64,000 bases of DNA from CBDEGR01 sp965237895 (GCA_965237895.1 CBDEGR010000002.1:806001-870000), one strand, 5' to 3'. Shown: positions 28,035 to 36,805, numbered from the stretch's first letter. Program-made: numbers and translations. The notes: generated by a model from the letters alone, not told the origin.

Positions 28035-29516
28035 TCAAAGTAATTTCGCCAGTTCTCGATTCAAGATTTCTTGCACTTTCTGCGGATGAGCCTGCCCGCG
28101 CGTGGCGCGCATCATCTGCCCGACGAACCAGCCGATGATCGCCGTTTTGCCCCTCCTATATTGTTCGGTCTGTTTGGGATTTTCTTCAATCAATCGCCGC
28201 GCCACTTCGGCGATCTTGCCCTCGTCGGTAATCTGTTCGAGGCCCTGCGCCGCGATCACGTCGTTCGCTGATTTTTCGCTGCGGAACATTTCTGCCAGAA
28301 TGTTTTTGCCCATCTTGCCCGAGACGGCGCCTTTCTCGATCAGTTGGACCAACTCGCCCAGATTTTCCGCCCCGACCGGGCTCTCGGCAATCTCCTTTCC
28401 AGCCTCGTTCAACAGGTAGGCGAGCTCCGTCAGCACCCAATTGGCCGCCGGTTTTCCGGGCGCGCCGGTTCGGACCACGCCTTCGTAATAATCGGCCAAG
28501 GCGCGGGTTGCGACCAGCAGACCCGCGTCGTAGGCGGGCAGCTGGTATTCTCGCATGAAACGGTCTTTTTTGGCCTGCGGCAACTCCGGTGTTTGGGCGC
28601 GAAGCTCGGCTTTCCATTTTTCGGAGACGGTCAACGGCAGCAGGTCCGGTTCGGGGAAATAGCGGTAGTCGTGGGCGAACTCCTTGCTGCGCATGCTGAG
28701 GGTGCGCTGAGCGCGGCTGTCCCACAGGCGCGTCTCCTGCACGACCTTTTCGCCTTTTTCGATCAGTTTGATCTGCCGCTCGATTTCGTAGTCGAGCGCC
28801 TTCTGGAGAAAGCGGAAGGAGTTTAGATTCTTCACCTCGGCCTTGACGCCGAACCCGTTAGACGAGACAGGCCGAACGCTGACGTTCGCGTCGCAGCGCA
28901 ACGTACCTTCTTCCATGTTGCAACTGGAGACTTCCAGGTACTGAAGAATGGTTTTCAACTGCGTCAGGTAGTCATAGGCTTCCTCGGAGGTGCGCAGGTC
29001 CGGTTCGCTGACGATTTCAATTAGCGGCACGCCGCTCCGGTTCAGGTCGATATAGCTTTTCCGGTCCGAATCGGAGAAGCCTTCGTGCAGCGACTTGCCG
29101 GCGTCTTCTTCCATGTGGAGCCGCGTGATGCCGATGCGCTTACGCTTCGCCGTGCCGTTCGCTCCGGTTTCGATTTCCACCCATCCGTCCTCGGCTAAGG
29201 GTTTTTCGAACTGGGAGATCTGGTAACCCTTCGGCAGGTCCGGGTAGAAGTAGTTCTTCCGTGCAAAGCTGGACGAAGTGCGGACGGCGCAGTGGACCGC
29301 GAGCGCGGCTTTCGCGGCCATGGCGACCACTTCGCGGTTCAGCACCGGCAGCGCGCCGGGCAGCCCCAGGCAGACCGGGCAGGTGTTTGAATTCGGCGGG
29401 TCCCCGAACCGCGTCGAGCAGGTGCAGAAGATCTTCGACTGGGTCTGCAGTTGGACGTGAACTTCGAGGCCGATCACCGGTTCGTATTTGGCGCGAATTT
29501 CGTCGGCAAGTGGCAT
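28035..29516 (-). CDS. gatB: Aspartyl/glutamyl-tRNA amidotransferase subunit B
   Basis: The 493-residue protein is the kinase/transamidation subunit of GatCAB, which converts Glu-tRNAGln and/or Asp-tRNAAsn to the amidated forms. Family marks are VIGLEVHVQLQTQSKIFC near residue 14, NTCPVCLGLPGALPVLN near 43, FARKNYFYPDLPKGYQISQF near 83, LHMEEDAGKS, IDLNRSGVPLIEIVSEPDL near 150 and the YqeY-like tail domain that contacts tRNA. Length is standard. gatA and gatC are not in the window. Its -10 box lies 33 bases upstream on this strand. Confidence 0.96.
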   Translation of the reverse strand: MPLADEIRAKYEPVIGLEVHVQLQTQSKIFCTCSTRFGDPPNSNTCPVCLGLPGALPVLNREVVAMAAKAALAVHCAVRTSSSFARKNYFYPDLPKGYQISQFEKPLAEDGWVEIETGANGTAKRKRIGITRLHMEEDAGKSLHEGFSDSDRKSYIDLNRSGVPLIEIVSEPDLRTSEEAYDYLTQLKTILQYLEVSSCNMEEGTLRCDANVSVRPVSSNGFGVKAEVKNLNSFRFLQKALDYEIERQIKLIEKGEKVVQETRLWDSRAQRTLSMRSKEFAHDYRYFPEPDLLPLTVSEKWKAELRAQTPELPQAKKDRFMREYQLPAYDAGLLVATRALADYYEGVVRTGAPGKPAANWVLTELAYLLNEAGKEIAESPVGAENLGELVQLIEKGAVSGKMGKNILAEMFRSEKSANDVIAAQGLEQITDEGKIAEVARRLIEENPKQTEQYRRGKTAIIGWFVGQMMRATRGQAHPQKVQEILNRELAKLL

Positions 29517-29548
29517 GCGGCGGACTCCAGGGAGGACCAGAGAGCACC

Positions 29549-29554
29549 ATTATA
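29549..29554 (-). promoter_or_regulatory. -10 box of the gatB promoter
   Basis: A perfect TATAAT lies on the minus strand, preceded by GGC, with the predicted start of transcription about 26 bases before the gatB ATG. No good -35 hexamer is seen at the right distance. Confidence 0.45.
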
Positions 29555-29589
29555 GCCGACATGTTTCATCTTCGCGAACTTCCTTGAAG

Positions 29590-29771
29590 GTTCTCCCTCA
29601 CGGCATGTGCTCGTTCAGAATGATGGGAGACACTCCCGCTTCCCCAAACTCGACGGCCATGTCGAGCGCGCTCAGCGTACCCCTACCGAGGAGTTCGAAG
29701 TCATCCCCGACTCGTTCCAACTCCCCATCCTCAACCGTCAACTCCGTGCCTGGAAGCGCATCTACAACACC
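29590..29771 (+). pseudogene. C-terminal remnant of an IS481-type transposase
   Basis: The frame from 29607 reads SRFPKLDGHVERAQRT, then TEEFEVIPDSF and LNRQLRAWKRIYNT, which is the end of the rve integrase domain of IS481/IS3-like transposases (family pattern: N/DGxVERxxRT, EEF, WxxxYN). Everything upstream of this is missing, including the first two catalytic Asp residues. The conserved R/HPHxALG tail is cut off at 29771 by a palindromic repeat. It is the only transposase trace I see in the window. Confidence 0.72.
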
Positions 29772-30295
29772 GGGTGCCCCATCCTTCGCGGTTCGTCCTC
29801 CGAAGCCCGTAGGGCGAAAGGAGAAGCGAAGGGTGGGGAAGTAAAATGTTTTGGGTTTCTTTCCCCACCCTTTCCTTCCGGAAAGGATGGGGCACCCAAT
29901 TCAGTAGGTGGAGTGGTTAGAGCGATTACCCCCAAGTCGAGAGGTCCGTCATAGCCCTTATTGGGATTGACCTTGTAGATCCGGCTCTTAAATGTTACTG
30001 GTGACTGGGGGCACGAAACGACCATAAAACATTTGTGGGCGCTGTACGGGTCAATCCTAAAAGACGCCACAAAATTCATTGGGATGGATTCCTCATCAAT
30101 AGGTTCTTTATATCTCTTCATATAAAGTTGAATTGTGCAGCTCTCTTCTTCCTTGAGTGGTTTCGTTGTGACGATTGTGCCTTTTACTTGAAGCTTTACA
30201 TGTAATGCCGGGTTGAGGAGTACGCGAAAAAATACACAGGAAGAAGTAAAGATCATCAATAAGCCGATTACGAAGCACTTTAAGATATTTTGCAT
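29762..30295 (-). CDS. Small lipoprotein of unknown function, C-terminus supplied by a repeat element
   Basis: I chose the ATG at 30295, which begins a lipoprotein signal (MQNILKCFVIGLLMIFTSSC, lipobox FTSSC). The first 132 residues are encoded by DNA of clearly lower GC than the surroundings, up to LGVIALTTPPTELG. The last 45 or so (from APSFPEGKGGERNPKHF onward) come from the palindromic repeat at 29772-29897, so the original 3' end was probably replaced. No family recognised. Base composition and its place between decayed genes suggest horizontal acquisition. Confidence 0.5.
   Translation of the reverse strand: MQNILKCFVIGLLMIFTSSCVFFRVLLNPALHVKLQVKGTIVTTKPLKEEESCTIQLYMKRYKEPIDEESIPMNFVASFRIDPYSAHKCFMVVSCPQSPVTFKSRIYKVNPNKGYDGPLDLGVIALTTPPTELGAPSFPEGKGGERNPKHFTSPPFASPFALRASEDEPRRMGHPVL
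29772..29897. repeat. 126-base palindromic repeat element inserted in the transposase remnant
   Basis: The ends are perfect 15-base inverted copies: GGGTGCCCCATCCTT at 29772-29786 and AAGGATGGGGCACCC at 29883-29897. A second inner pair, GGGTGGGGAA (29831-29840) and TTCCCCACCC (29861-29870), makes a branched foldback. There is no room for a protein. It resembles REP/MITE-like elements spread by a transposase acting in trans. No target duplication is evident. It also encodes the C-terminus and stop region of the minus-strand lipoprotein. Confidence 0.75.
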
Positions 30296-30300
30296 TCCAG

Positions 30301-30711
30301 GCGATCTCCGAAAAATTCCTAATTGCGAGAGGCGATGACCGTACACAGGAGCCCTTTCGCCGAATTCCCGGCATTGAGGGCGTCCGGCTTGTGGTGCGCC
30401 GGCTCGGGAAAGGAGGTCTGCGAAGCGTCTGGGAGGTTCCGCGAAAGATCTCCAATCGCGGCTCTTATCCCCCCGAGGTGCAAATCAAGCGCCCCCTGGC
30501 ATTGAACATTGGAGCTCCGGGAACAGCCGTGACCGGGGAAATTACCTTTGTCGAGATTCCGCAGGGGGGAATGCTGCTCGAATGGGAAGGTGAGATTGAG
30601 TTCTATTTGGTGGGGAGGGAGGCTCCGGTAGAGATGGTCCGGTTGAAGAAGGTTTTTCGCTGGGATGGAGAGAGTTTCACCGAGACGGAAAAGCGGGAAG
30701 CGTCCCCGTAA
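30301..30711 (+). pseudogene. C-terminal fragment of an unrecognised protein
   Basis: The frame is protein-like already at 30301 (IARGDDRTQEPFRRIPGIEG) and runs to the stop at 30711. It includes KISNRGSYPPEVQIKRPLAL and GGMLLEWEGEIEFYLVG, with no good start codon or ribosome-binding site before the coding-like part. The 5' half was probably lost when the low-GC lipoprotein segment arrived. A GTG at 30391 could start a 106-residue product. I do not recognise the domain; it looks beta-rich. Confidence 0.35.
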
Positions 30712-30732
30712 TTCCCGTTACTGTCCCCTTCT

Positions 30733-31546
30733 TCACTTGTTTTTCCACACCGGTTTTCGCTTCTCGATCAGCGCGCGCAGCCCTTCCTGCGCATCTTCAA
30801 GCTTATAGAGTTCATGCAGGTAGATATCCTGCGCCTTTTTCAAGGCTTCCCCGAAGGGAAGCCTTGTCCTTTCAAAGATCACGCGCTTTGCGAGCGAGAG
30901 GACCGGGGCCGCTCTGAGAGGAGATTCTTTCCACGAGGTTCTTTACCGTCACCGCAAGATCTTTTTCCGGAACCACACGGTTGACCAAGCCGAACTCGGT
31001 GGCCCGTTTCGCATATCCCCGCGCTTCTCCCGTTAAAAGCAGTTCCATGGCCCGTTTTGGCCCCATCATACGGGGGTAGACGACGGCGCCGAGCGGAGGG
31101 AACACACCGAGTTTGATCTCCGGTTGGACAAATCGCGCCTTTTCGGTGGCGATGACGATGTCGGCGAAGGCGGCCAGCTCGCACCCTCCGGCCGAGGCCA
31201 CGCCGTTGACGACGGCCAGGACGGGTTTTGCGACCCGCAGCATGGGTTCAAAGATGCGATGAAACTTTTCCATCATCTGGAAGACCTTGGCGGTGGTGTA
31301 CCCCTCGGCCCCGGCCGAAAAATAGCCCGGGCAAGCCGAATCCAGGATGATCAAGCGCACCTCCTCCCGCCCGTGGAGTTGCTCAATGGCTCGAGAGATC
31401 TCTTCCATCATCTCCATGATGAGGACGTTCTGCGTAGGACGATTCAGCGTCAGACGGGCAACCGGCCCGCCGGCGTCCCAACGGATATAGCGAAAACCGT
31501 CCTGGGAATTGTTGTTGCTCGCCGCTTGGGCTTTTTGATCGGCCAT
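30733..31546 (-). pseudogene. Enoyl-CoA hydratase/isomerase family protein with a C-terminal frameshift
   Basis: From ATG 31546 (behind AGGGGG) the minus strand encodes a crotonase-fold protein: RLTLNRPTQNVLIMEMMEEI, SAGAEGYTTAKVFQMM, and the oxyanion-hole segment VVNGVASAGGCELAAFADIV. The Glu pair of classic hydratases is replaced around PEIKLGVFPPLGAVVYPR, so the exact reaction is open. At 30905-30912 (GGGGCCGC on +) the frame shifts. The proper C-terminus (APVLSLAKRVIFER, then YLHELYKLEDAQEGLRALIE) continues in another frame to 30733. One base fewer restores about 270 residues. It may be a single mutation or a sequence error; activity of the truncated form is doubtful because the C-terminal helices are needed for trimers. 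Confidence 0.72.
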
Positions 31547-31979
31547 AAAACCCCCTGAAGGATTCAAATCGGCAAGAGTAGGAAATGTCTTAAGCGAATC
31601 CTCGGCCTGGAAGGGGAGAGCGGGGGCTCTTCGGTAGAGGAGCCCGGTTGCGGTCAGGCGGGGGAGGAGAATTTCCCTCCTCACCAACCGGTCGGCTCCT
31701 TGGCAGGCGAGTATCTCCTAATGAATCAACCGATTATTGTCGATTTGAGGAGGCAGACGATCGAAAGGCGGAAATTCGGGTGGTTCCACCTGCAGTGGAC
31801 TTGCAGCGCTTACCTTGGCGGGCCTGGGCGAGGGACATGAGAACTCCTCGTGAATTTGGGTTCCTGCATGACAATTCCGAGGAAAACTGGTAGATTCTTG
31901 GGCTGAATTGTCTCGGTCTGCTGGTAAGGAACCGAGGCCCCCGTCGGGGATCGAACCATCAAAGGGGGGAGTCCGTTCT
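31547..31979. other. 433-base gap without a supported gene
   Basis: No open frame here shows a recognisable domain. Two hairpins are visible: GGGCTC/GAGCCC at 31624-31645 and GAGGAG/CTCCTC at 31664-31682. The region separates the divergent enoyl-CoA hydratase remnant and the SDR gene and should hold both promoters, but I see no clear boxes. Confidence 0.4.
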
Positions 31980-32765
31980 GTGAGTGAAAAAGGTCCATTG
32001 ACGGGGGAAATCGCGCTGGTTACCGGAGCGAGCAAGGGCATCGGCCGGAGCATCGCGCTGGCCCTGGCACGGGCGGGCGCCGATGTGGGGGTCAATTACT
32101 TCAGCGATACGGTGGGCGCCGTCAAAACCGCCGAAGAGATTCGCAAGATGGGCCGGAAATCTGCCGTCTACCAAGCCGACGTGGCTCAGCAAGTCAACGT
32201 CCAGGAGATGTTTCAGCGGTTTAAATACGATTTCCCTCGGCTCGATATCTTAGTCAATAACGCGGGAGTCACCGTCTGGGGGCCTCTGCTCGACCTGCCG
32301 GAAGAGAAATGGGACCGCATCATGGGGACCAACCTGAAAGGGACGTTCCTCTGCACGCAGCATGCGGGCCGCATGATGAGGACTCAGAAAAAGGGGCGCA
32401 TCATCAATATTGGTTCCGGAGCCGGCAAGACCCCTTTTCCGCTACTTTCCGCCTACAATGCCTCGAAGGCGGCCCTGAACATTTTTACCGCCGCCAGCGC
32501 AATTGAGTTGGGTCCGCTCGGCATCACAGTGAATTGTGTGGCGCCTGGCGCGATCGAAGTGGAGCGCACTAAGCGAGAAACGGACGATTACGCCGGAACT
32601 TGGGGCCCGTTGACCCCCATGCGCCGAATCGGAAATCCGGACGATGTCGCCAACGCTACCGTCTTTCTCGCCGGCGACCAGGCGGATTTCATCTCCGGCC
32701 AAGTCATCTATGTGGACGGAGGACTCTGGTCCCAAGGGCCCTGGCCTTATAATGATAAGAAGTAG
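31980..32765 (+). CDS. Short-chain dehydrogenase/reductase (FabG-like)
   Basis: The 261-residue classical SDR has the cofactor motif VTGASKGIGRSIALALARAG near residue 15, LDILVNNAGVTVWGP near 88, the catalytic Ser in NIGSGAGKT near 143, YNASK near 160, and the C-terminal ADFISGQVIYVDGGLWSQG. The residues after the second strand (VNYFSDTVGAVKTAEEIRK) fit NADPH preference. I chose GTG 31980 because AAAGGGGGGA lies 9 bases upstream; an in-frame extension to 31908 would add residues not found in the family. Substrate unknown. It precedes the F420 genes, but with 169 bases between. Confidence 0.82.
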   Translation: MSEKGPLTGEIALVTGASKGIGRSIALALARAGADVGVNYFSDTVGAVKTAEEIRKMGRKSAVYQADVAQQVNVQEMFQRFKYDFPRLDILVNNAGVTVWGPLLDLPEEKWDRIMGTNLKGTFLCTQHAGRMMRTQKKGRIINIGSGAGKTPFPLLSAYNASKAALNIFTAASAIELGPLGITVNCVAPGAIEVERTKRETDDYAGTWGPLTPMRRIGNPDDVANATVFLAGDQADFISGQVIYVDGGLWSQGPWPYNDKK

Positions 32766-32934
32766 GGATTCGGCGTAAGAAGTTGGCTGCAAAAAAATGG
32801 TTTGTGTTCCGGTAATTCCTGCCTTGTTGAAACTTGCGAATTCCTAAAGACTCCCTTTGAGAGCTGAAACCCAGCGAGATGGCTTCCGCCGTTTCTGTAA
32901 TCCTTCTTTCTCCCTTTCGTCGGGCTTTTAGGGT

Positions 32935-33657
32935 ATGCTGGAAATCTTATCCATGGTTCATTCCAATGTAAGTGCAAAGGGCATCGCTGTTATTGGTGGA
33001 ACGGGCCATCAGGGCTACGGGTTGGCGGTTCGCTGGGCGAAGGCCGGCGGACGCATATTCATCGGCTCCCGCGAGCGGACCAAAGCGCGGGCCGCAGCCG
33101 AGAGGGTTCGGGAGGTGGTGGGCTTTTCCGCCCAGGTCGAAGGGTTGGAGAATGCCGAGGCCGCGTCCCGGACGGACCTGGTCGTTCTTACCGTCCCTTT
33201 TGCGGCCCAAACCAAGACGCTCAAGTCGCTGCAGACGGGGTTGAACTCGGGCGACACGTTGGTGGACGTAACGGTTCCGCTGGAGTCGGCTGTCGGCGGC
33301 AATTTTACCCGCGTGCTCGGCGTCTGGGCCGGGTCGGCGGCCGAGCAGGCGGCGCGGGTGGTCAGTGACAGCGTTCACGTCGTCTCGGCCTTTCACAATA
33401 TCGGCTCAGGACTGCTCACCGACCTCACGAAGCCCGTCGATTGCGACGTGATCGTTTGCGGCGATCATTCCGAATCCAAGGAAAAAGTCCGTTCGCTGGT
33501 CGGCCTGATGCCTCCCGCCGGGTTTGTCGACGGCGGCCCGCTGGAGAACTCCCGCATTGTCGAATCGCTCACGGCACTGCTGTTATCGGTGAACATGCGT
33601 TACAAGGTTCATAGCGTGGGCATCCGCGTCACCGGCTTGCCCGACTCCGCGCAGTAG
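32935..33657 (+). CDS. npdG: NADPH-dependent F420 reductase
   Basis: The 240-residue protein has the Rossmann motif IAVIGGTGHQGYGLAVRWAK near residue 17, then GSRERTKARAAAERV, the central VDVTVPLESAVGG segment and SVHVVSAFHNIGSGLL, all typical of F420H2:NADP oxidoreductases (NpdG/Fno). It moves hydride between NADPH and the deazaflavin F420. An alternative start is ATG 32953. cofE starts 6 bases after its stop, which places it firmly in the F420 unit and supports the assignment. Confidence 0.85.
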   Translation: MLEILSMVHSNVSAKGIAVIGGTGHQGYGLAVRWAKAGGRIFIGSRERTKARAAAERVREVVGFSAQVEGLENAEAASRTDLVVLTVPFAAQTKTLKSLQTGLNSGDTLVDVTVPLESAVGGNFTRVLGVWAGSAAEQAARVVSDSVHVVSAFHNIGSGLLTDLTKPVDCDVIVCGDHSESKEKVRSLVGLMPPAGFVDGGPLENSRIVESLTALLLSVNMRYKVHSVGIRVTGLPDSAQ

Positions 33658-33663
33658 GTTCCC

Positions 33664-34440
33664 ATGCCGGTCCCCTGTGCCTCGGAAATTCGCATTCTCC
33701 CCTTAACCCGAATCCCGGAGGTGGTGGAAGGGGACTCCGTCGCCGGGTTGGTCCTGAATTCTGTGGAAGCATCCGGGTTGCGTCTCCTGGAGGGGGACGT
33801 GTTGGTGATTGCGCAGAAGATCGTCTCCAAGGCGGAAGGAAGAGTGGTGCGCCTCGGGGATGTGGAGCCTTCCGACCAGGCTGTCGAATGGGCGAAGGAC
33901 GGAGGGAACGGCCCTGGGGACGCGCGGCACATGGAAATCATCCTGCGCGAGTCGGCGAAGGTTCTCCGCCGGTCCGGAAAGACCGTCATCTCTCAGACGC
34001 GCCACGGATGGAAGTGCGCTCATGCCGGGGTCGATCGTTCGAACCTTCCCGGCGCCGACACGGTCTCCCTTTTACCGGTCGATGCGGACCGCTCGGCGCG
34101 AAAGATCCGCGAGGAGATCGAGCAAACGTCCGGGGCGCAGGTTGCCGTGATCGTCTCCGACACGTTCGGAAGGCCGTGGCGTTTGGGCTTGACCAATGTG
34201 GCGATCGGCGCAGCGGGACTCAAAGTTCTGAAGGATTACCGAGGCCAGGTGGACTCTGCCGGGCGCAGGCTCACCTCCACCGTTCTTGCCGTGGCGGATG
34301 AACTCGCCGCGGCGGCGGGATTGTTGATGGGAAAGACGGAAAGAGTTCCCGCGGTCGTTCTTCGAGGTTGCCGAATCGAGCCGGGCGCAGGCGGAGCGAC
34401 CAATCTGATCCGGCCCGAAGAAGGGGATCTTTTTCGTTGA
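33664..34440 (+). CDS. cofE: Coenzyme F420-0:L-glutamate ligase
   Basis: The 258-residue enzyme adds glutamate to F420-0 with GTP. CofE marks are the N-terminal IRILPLTRIPEVVEGDSVAG, LLEGDVLVIAQKIVSKAEGR near residue 40, CAHAGVDRSNLPG near 118, VAVIVSDTFGRPWRLGLTNV near 160-180, and KTERVPAVVLRG. It is the single-domain form, without the C-terminal FMN domain of mycobacterial FbiB, so dehydro-F420 reduction must be done elsewhere. Spacing of 6 and 14 bases to its neighbours indicates one operon. Confidence 0.93.
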   Translation: MPVPCASEIRILPLTRIPEVVEGDSVAGLVLNSVEASGLRLLEGDVLVIAQKIVSKAEGRVVRLGDVEPSDQAVEWAKDGGNGPGDARHMEIILRESAKVLRRSGKTVISQTRHGWKCAHAGVDRSNLPGADTVSLLPVDADRSARKIREEIEQTSGAQVAVIVSDTFGRPWRLGLTNVAIGAAGLKVLKDYRGQVDSAGRRLTSTVLAVADELAAAAGLLMGKTERVPAVVLRGCRIEPGAGGATNLIRPEEGDLFR

Positions 34441-34454
34441 TTGAAAAGTGTGGC

Positions 34455-35411
34455 ATGACCGATTTTTTCAAGGGAAAAATTACCGCTTTGGCGGGCGGCA
34501 TCGGCGCTTCCAAGCTGCTGGCGGGATTGGTGAGGGTGATTCCCCAGGAGCAATTGACCATTGTCGCGAACACCGGGGACGACATCGAAATGTTCGGCCT
34601 CCACATCTCCCCCGACATCGACATTATTCTCTACACACTGGCCGGGAAGGTGAACCCGAAGACGGGCTGGGGCCGCAAAGCGGACACCTTCCATTGCCTT
34701 GAACAGTTGGAGCGGTTGGGTGAGCCTGCCTGGTTTCATCTTGGCGACCGCGACCTGGCGACGCATCTTTTCCGCACCCGGCGGCTCCGCGAAGGGCGCA
34801 AGCTGAGTGAGATTACCGAGGAATTGCGGCAGCATTTCGGGCTTCGTTGCCGCATGATTCCCATGACGGATGAACTGGTTCCAACCATGATTGTCACCGG
34901 CGAAGGTGTTCTCCACTTTCAGGAATACCTTGTGAAGCACAAGGCGCAGTTGACGGTTCGTGAGATCCGGTTTGAGGGAGCGGAAAACGCGCGCCCCGCT
35001 CCCGGCGTTCAGGAGGCCGTAAGGGATTCGGCCGCTGTGGTTCTTTGTCCCAGCAATCCGCTGATTAGCATCGGGCCGATTCTGGCCGTGCCGGGCGTGC
35101 GGGATGAGTTGAAGAGTACCCCGGCCCCGGTCGTCGCCGTATGCCCCCTGGTCGGAGGCGCGTCCTTGAAAGGGCCGACGGACCGCATGTTGCGCGATCT
35201 CGGCATGGAGGTCTCCGCCCTTCAGATTGCCGAGCTCTATCGAGACTTTCTGGATGTCCTGGTCATCGACCATGCCGATGCGGCGCTGAAAACGGAAATT
35301 GAGAAACTCGGAATCAAAGTCGTCGTCGCGGCGACCGTGATGTGGAGTCTGGAGGAGAAAAAAAACTTGGCGACGGTGGTCCTCTCCCTTCTGAAGGAGC
35401 AGGCGGCGTGA
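34455..35411 (+). CDS. cofD: 2-phospho-L-lactate (or phosphoenolpyruvyl) transferase CofD/FbiA
   Basis: The 318-residue enzyme joins the phospho-acid moiety to FO to make (dehydro)F420-0. It has ITALAGGIGASKLLAGLVRV near residue 9, IVANTGDDIEMFGLHISPD near 37, a DLATHLFRT segment near 100 and LCPSNPLISIGPIL near 200, all conserved in CofD. I chose ATG 34455; the frame extends upstream into cofE without homology. It overlaps cofC by three to four bases at a GTGA junction, so their translation is coupled. Confidence 0.93.
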   Translation: MTDFFKGKITALAGGIGASKLLAGLVRVIPQEQLTIVANTGDDIEMFGLHISPDIDIILYTLAGKVNPKTGWGRKADTFHCLEQLERLGEPAWFHLGDRDLATHLFRTRRLREGRKLSEITEELRQHFGLRCRMIPMTDELVPTMIVTGEGVLHFQEYLVKHKAQLTVREIRFEGAENARPAPGVQEAVRDSAAVVLCPSNPLISIGPILAVPGVRDELKSTPAPVVAVCPLVGGASLKGPTDRMLRDLGMEVSALQIAELYRDFLDVLVIDHADAALKTEIEKLGIKVVVAATVMWSLEEKKNLATVVLSLLKEQAA

Positions 35412-36091
35412 AGGGAATTGTCATTCCGGTAAAAAGGCTGGACCGGGCCAAGCAGCGCCTTTCGCCTCTGTTCGACGAAAACGAGCGGAGCCGCATCGCC
35501 CGCCTCATGCTGGAGCGCATTCTGGGCGAGGTGAGTCACGCGCGGGGCGAGGCGCGTGTTTTCGTGGTGACTTCCGAGGTCGCGGCGGCGCGCCTGGCTG
35601 AGCAGTTTGCGTTGAGGATACTTCCCGAACAGGGGCAGGTTTCCGAGAGCCGTTCCGTCGATTTCGCTGGGCAGCTCTTCGCCAAGTGGGGATTTCGTTC
35701 TCTGCTACGTTTGCCTGCCGATGTTCCGCTTCTGAAGGCGGAGGATGTAGAAACCTTGCTCGGTTGTACCGCTGCGGTTGCTTTGGTCCCTTCGCGCGAC
35801 CGGGACGGCACGAACGCGCTGCTGCGGAACCCGCCCGACCTTTTCCCCTCCCACTTCGGGCCCGGCAGCTTGGCCAAACATATCGAGGAGGCCCGCCGAG
35901 CCAAAGTCGAGCCGGAGGTCATCGAGATGCCGGCGTTGGCGCTCGACATGGACGAGCCCGCGGACGTGGCCGAGTTCCTCGCCCAAGGTTCCCGGGTGGA
36001 AGAGACCCCGCTGTTTTCGCTCCTGGAGAGCCTGGGCGCGCGGGAACGGCTCCGGGCATTGGCCGCCTCCACGGAACCTCTTCGGTCCTGA
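35408..36091 (+). CDS. cofC: 2-phospho-L-lactate (or PEP) guanylyltransferase
   Basis: The 227-residue nucleotidyltransferase supplies the GDP/GMP-activated three-carbon acid to CofD. It begins at GTG 35408 with VKGIVIPVKRLDRAKQRLSP, the CofC N-terminal signature. LLRLPADVPLLKAEDVETLL near residue 100 and ALVPSRDRDGTNALLRNPPD near 128 follow, then FGPGSLAKHIEEARR. Whether it uses phospholactate, phosphoenolpyruvate or 3-phosphoglycerate cannot be told from motifs. It ends the plus-strand F420 unit. Confidence 0.92.
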   Translation: MKGIVIPVKRLDRAKQRLSPLFDENERSRIARLMLERILGEVSHARGEARVFVVTSEVAAARLAEQFALRILPEQGQVSESRSVDFAGQLFAKWGFRSLLRLPADVPLLKAEDVETLLGCTAAVALVPSRDRDGTNALLRNPPDLFPSHFGPGSLAKHIEEARRAKVEPEVIEMPALALDMDEPADVAEFLAQGSRVEETPLFSLLESLGARERLRALAASTEPLRS

Positions 36092-36202
36092 CGTTCCCCC
36101 CCAGGCGGTTGCCCGGTCCCGGTGGAGTGCAGTATCGTAAGAATGATATTCATACCTTATAGAGAAACCGCAAGCTTTACCGAAAGGATGGAGTGAAGCG
36201 TT

Positions 36203-36805
36203 ATGGTGGTGATGCAACGCTCGGAAGTCAGCTGGTACCGTGCCATATCTTTCTGGGCACTTATATCTTCTACCTGCATGTTGGCTTGGATGGTGTGGCT
36301 GAAATTGGGGCCGGACAATAACGGCGGCGGGTCGAGTTCAACGTTGGGCGCCGTCGCGGGGAGTCTGCTCACGTTGGTGGTTATCGCCGTTTCGCTGGTG
36401 GGGGTGTGGCGGTTCCGCGAGCGAAGCCGGGCGATTCTTTACCAACAGGGTGAGGAAGTTTTTCTGTTTACCAACAAGAGTGGGGAAGAAGCCTACAAAT
36501 ATCAATTCCTCAGAGACGTGGTGGGTGAAAAGGTGATCAATCGTTATCAGGCGGGGCAACCTCCCTCCTTGCCCGCGGGGTTGAAGGGTTTCGACCTGCA
36601 ATTGGTCTTTCGAGGCGCCAACCAGCCGTTGATCGTGCGTTACTGCAAAATGCTTTTTGATGACGTCTACCTGAATGATCCGGACATCGTCTGGGTCCAT
36701 TACGATTCCGGCAATAATTTTAATCCGGAGAATTGGGATAAGAAGACGCCCGACGATCAACCCGCGGCGCAGCCCGCCGAAGCGGCCCAGAGCGCATCCG
36801 GATAA
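36203..36805 (+). CDS. Membrane-anchored protein of unknown function
   Basis: The 200-residue product has two hydrophobic segments near residues 13-32 and 48-68, then a soluble domain with GEEAYKYQFLRDVVGEKVIN and NFNPENWDKKTPDDQ, ending in an Ala/Pro/Gln-rich tail. The ATG at 36203 follows a GGAG about 10 bases upstream; ATG 36212 is an alternative. It lies between cofC and the convergent cofH, but nothing in it suggests a role in F420 metabolism. Family not recognised. Confidence 0.6.
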   Translation: MVVMQRSEVSWYRAISFWALISSTCMLAWMVWLKLGPDNNGGGSSSTLGAVAGSLLTLVVIAVSLVGVWRFRERSRAILYQQGEEVFLFTNKSGEEAYKYQFLRDVVGEKVINRYQAGQPPSLPAGLKGFDLQLVFRGANQPLIVRYCKMLFDDVYLNDPDIVWVHYDSGNNFNPENWDKKTPDDQPAAQPAEAAQSASG

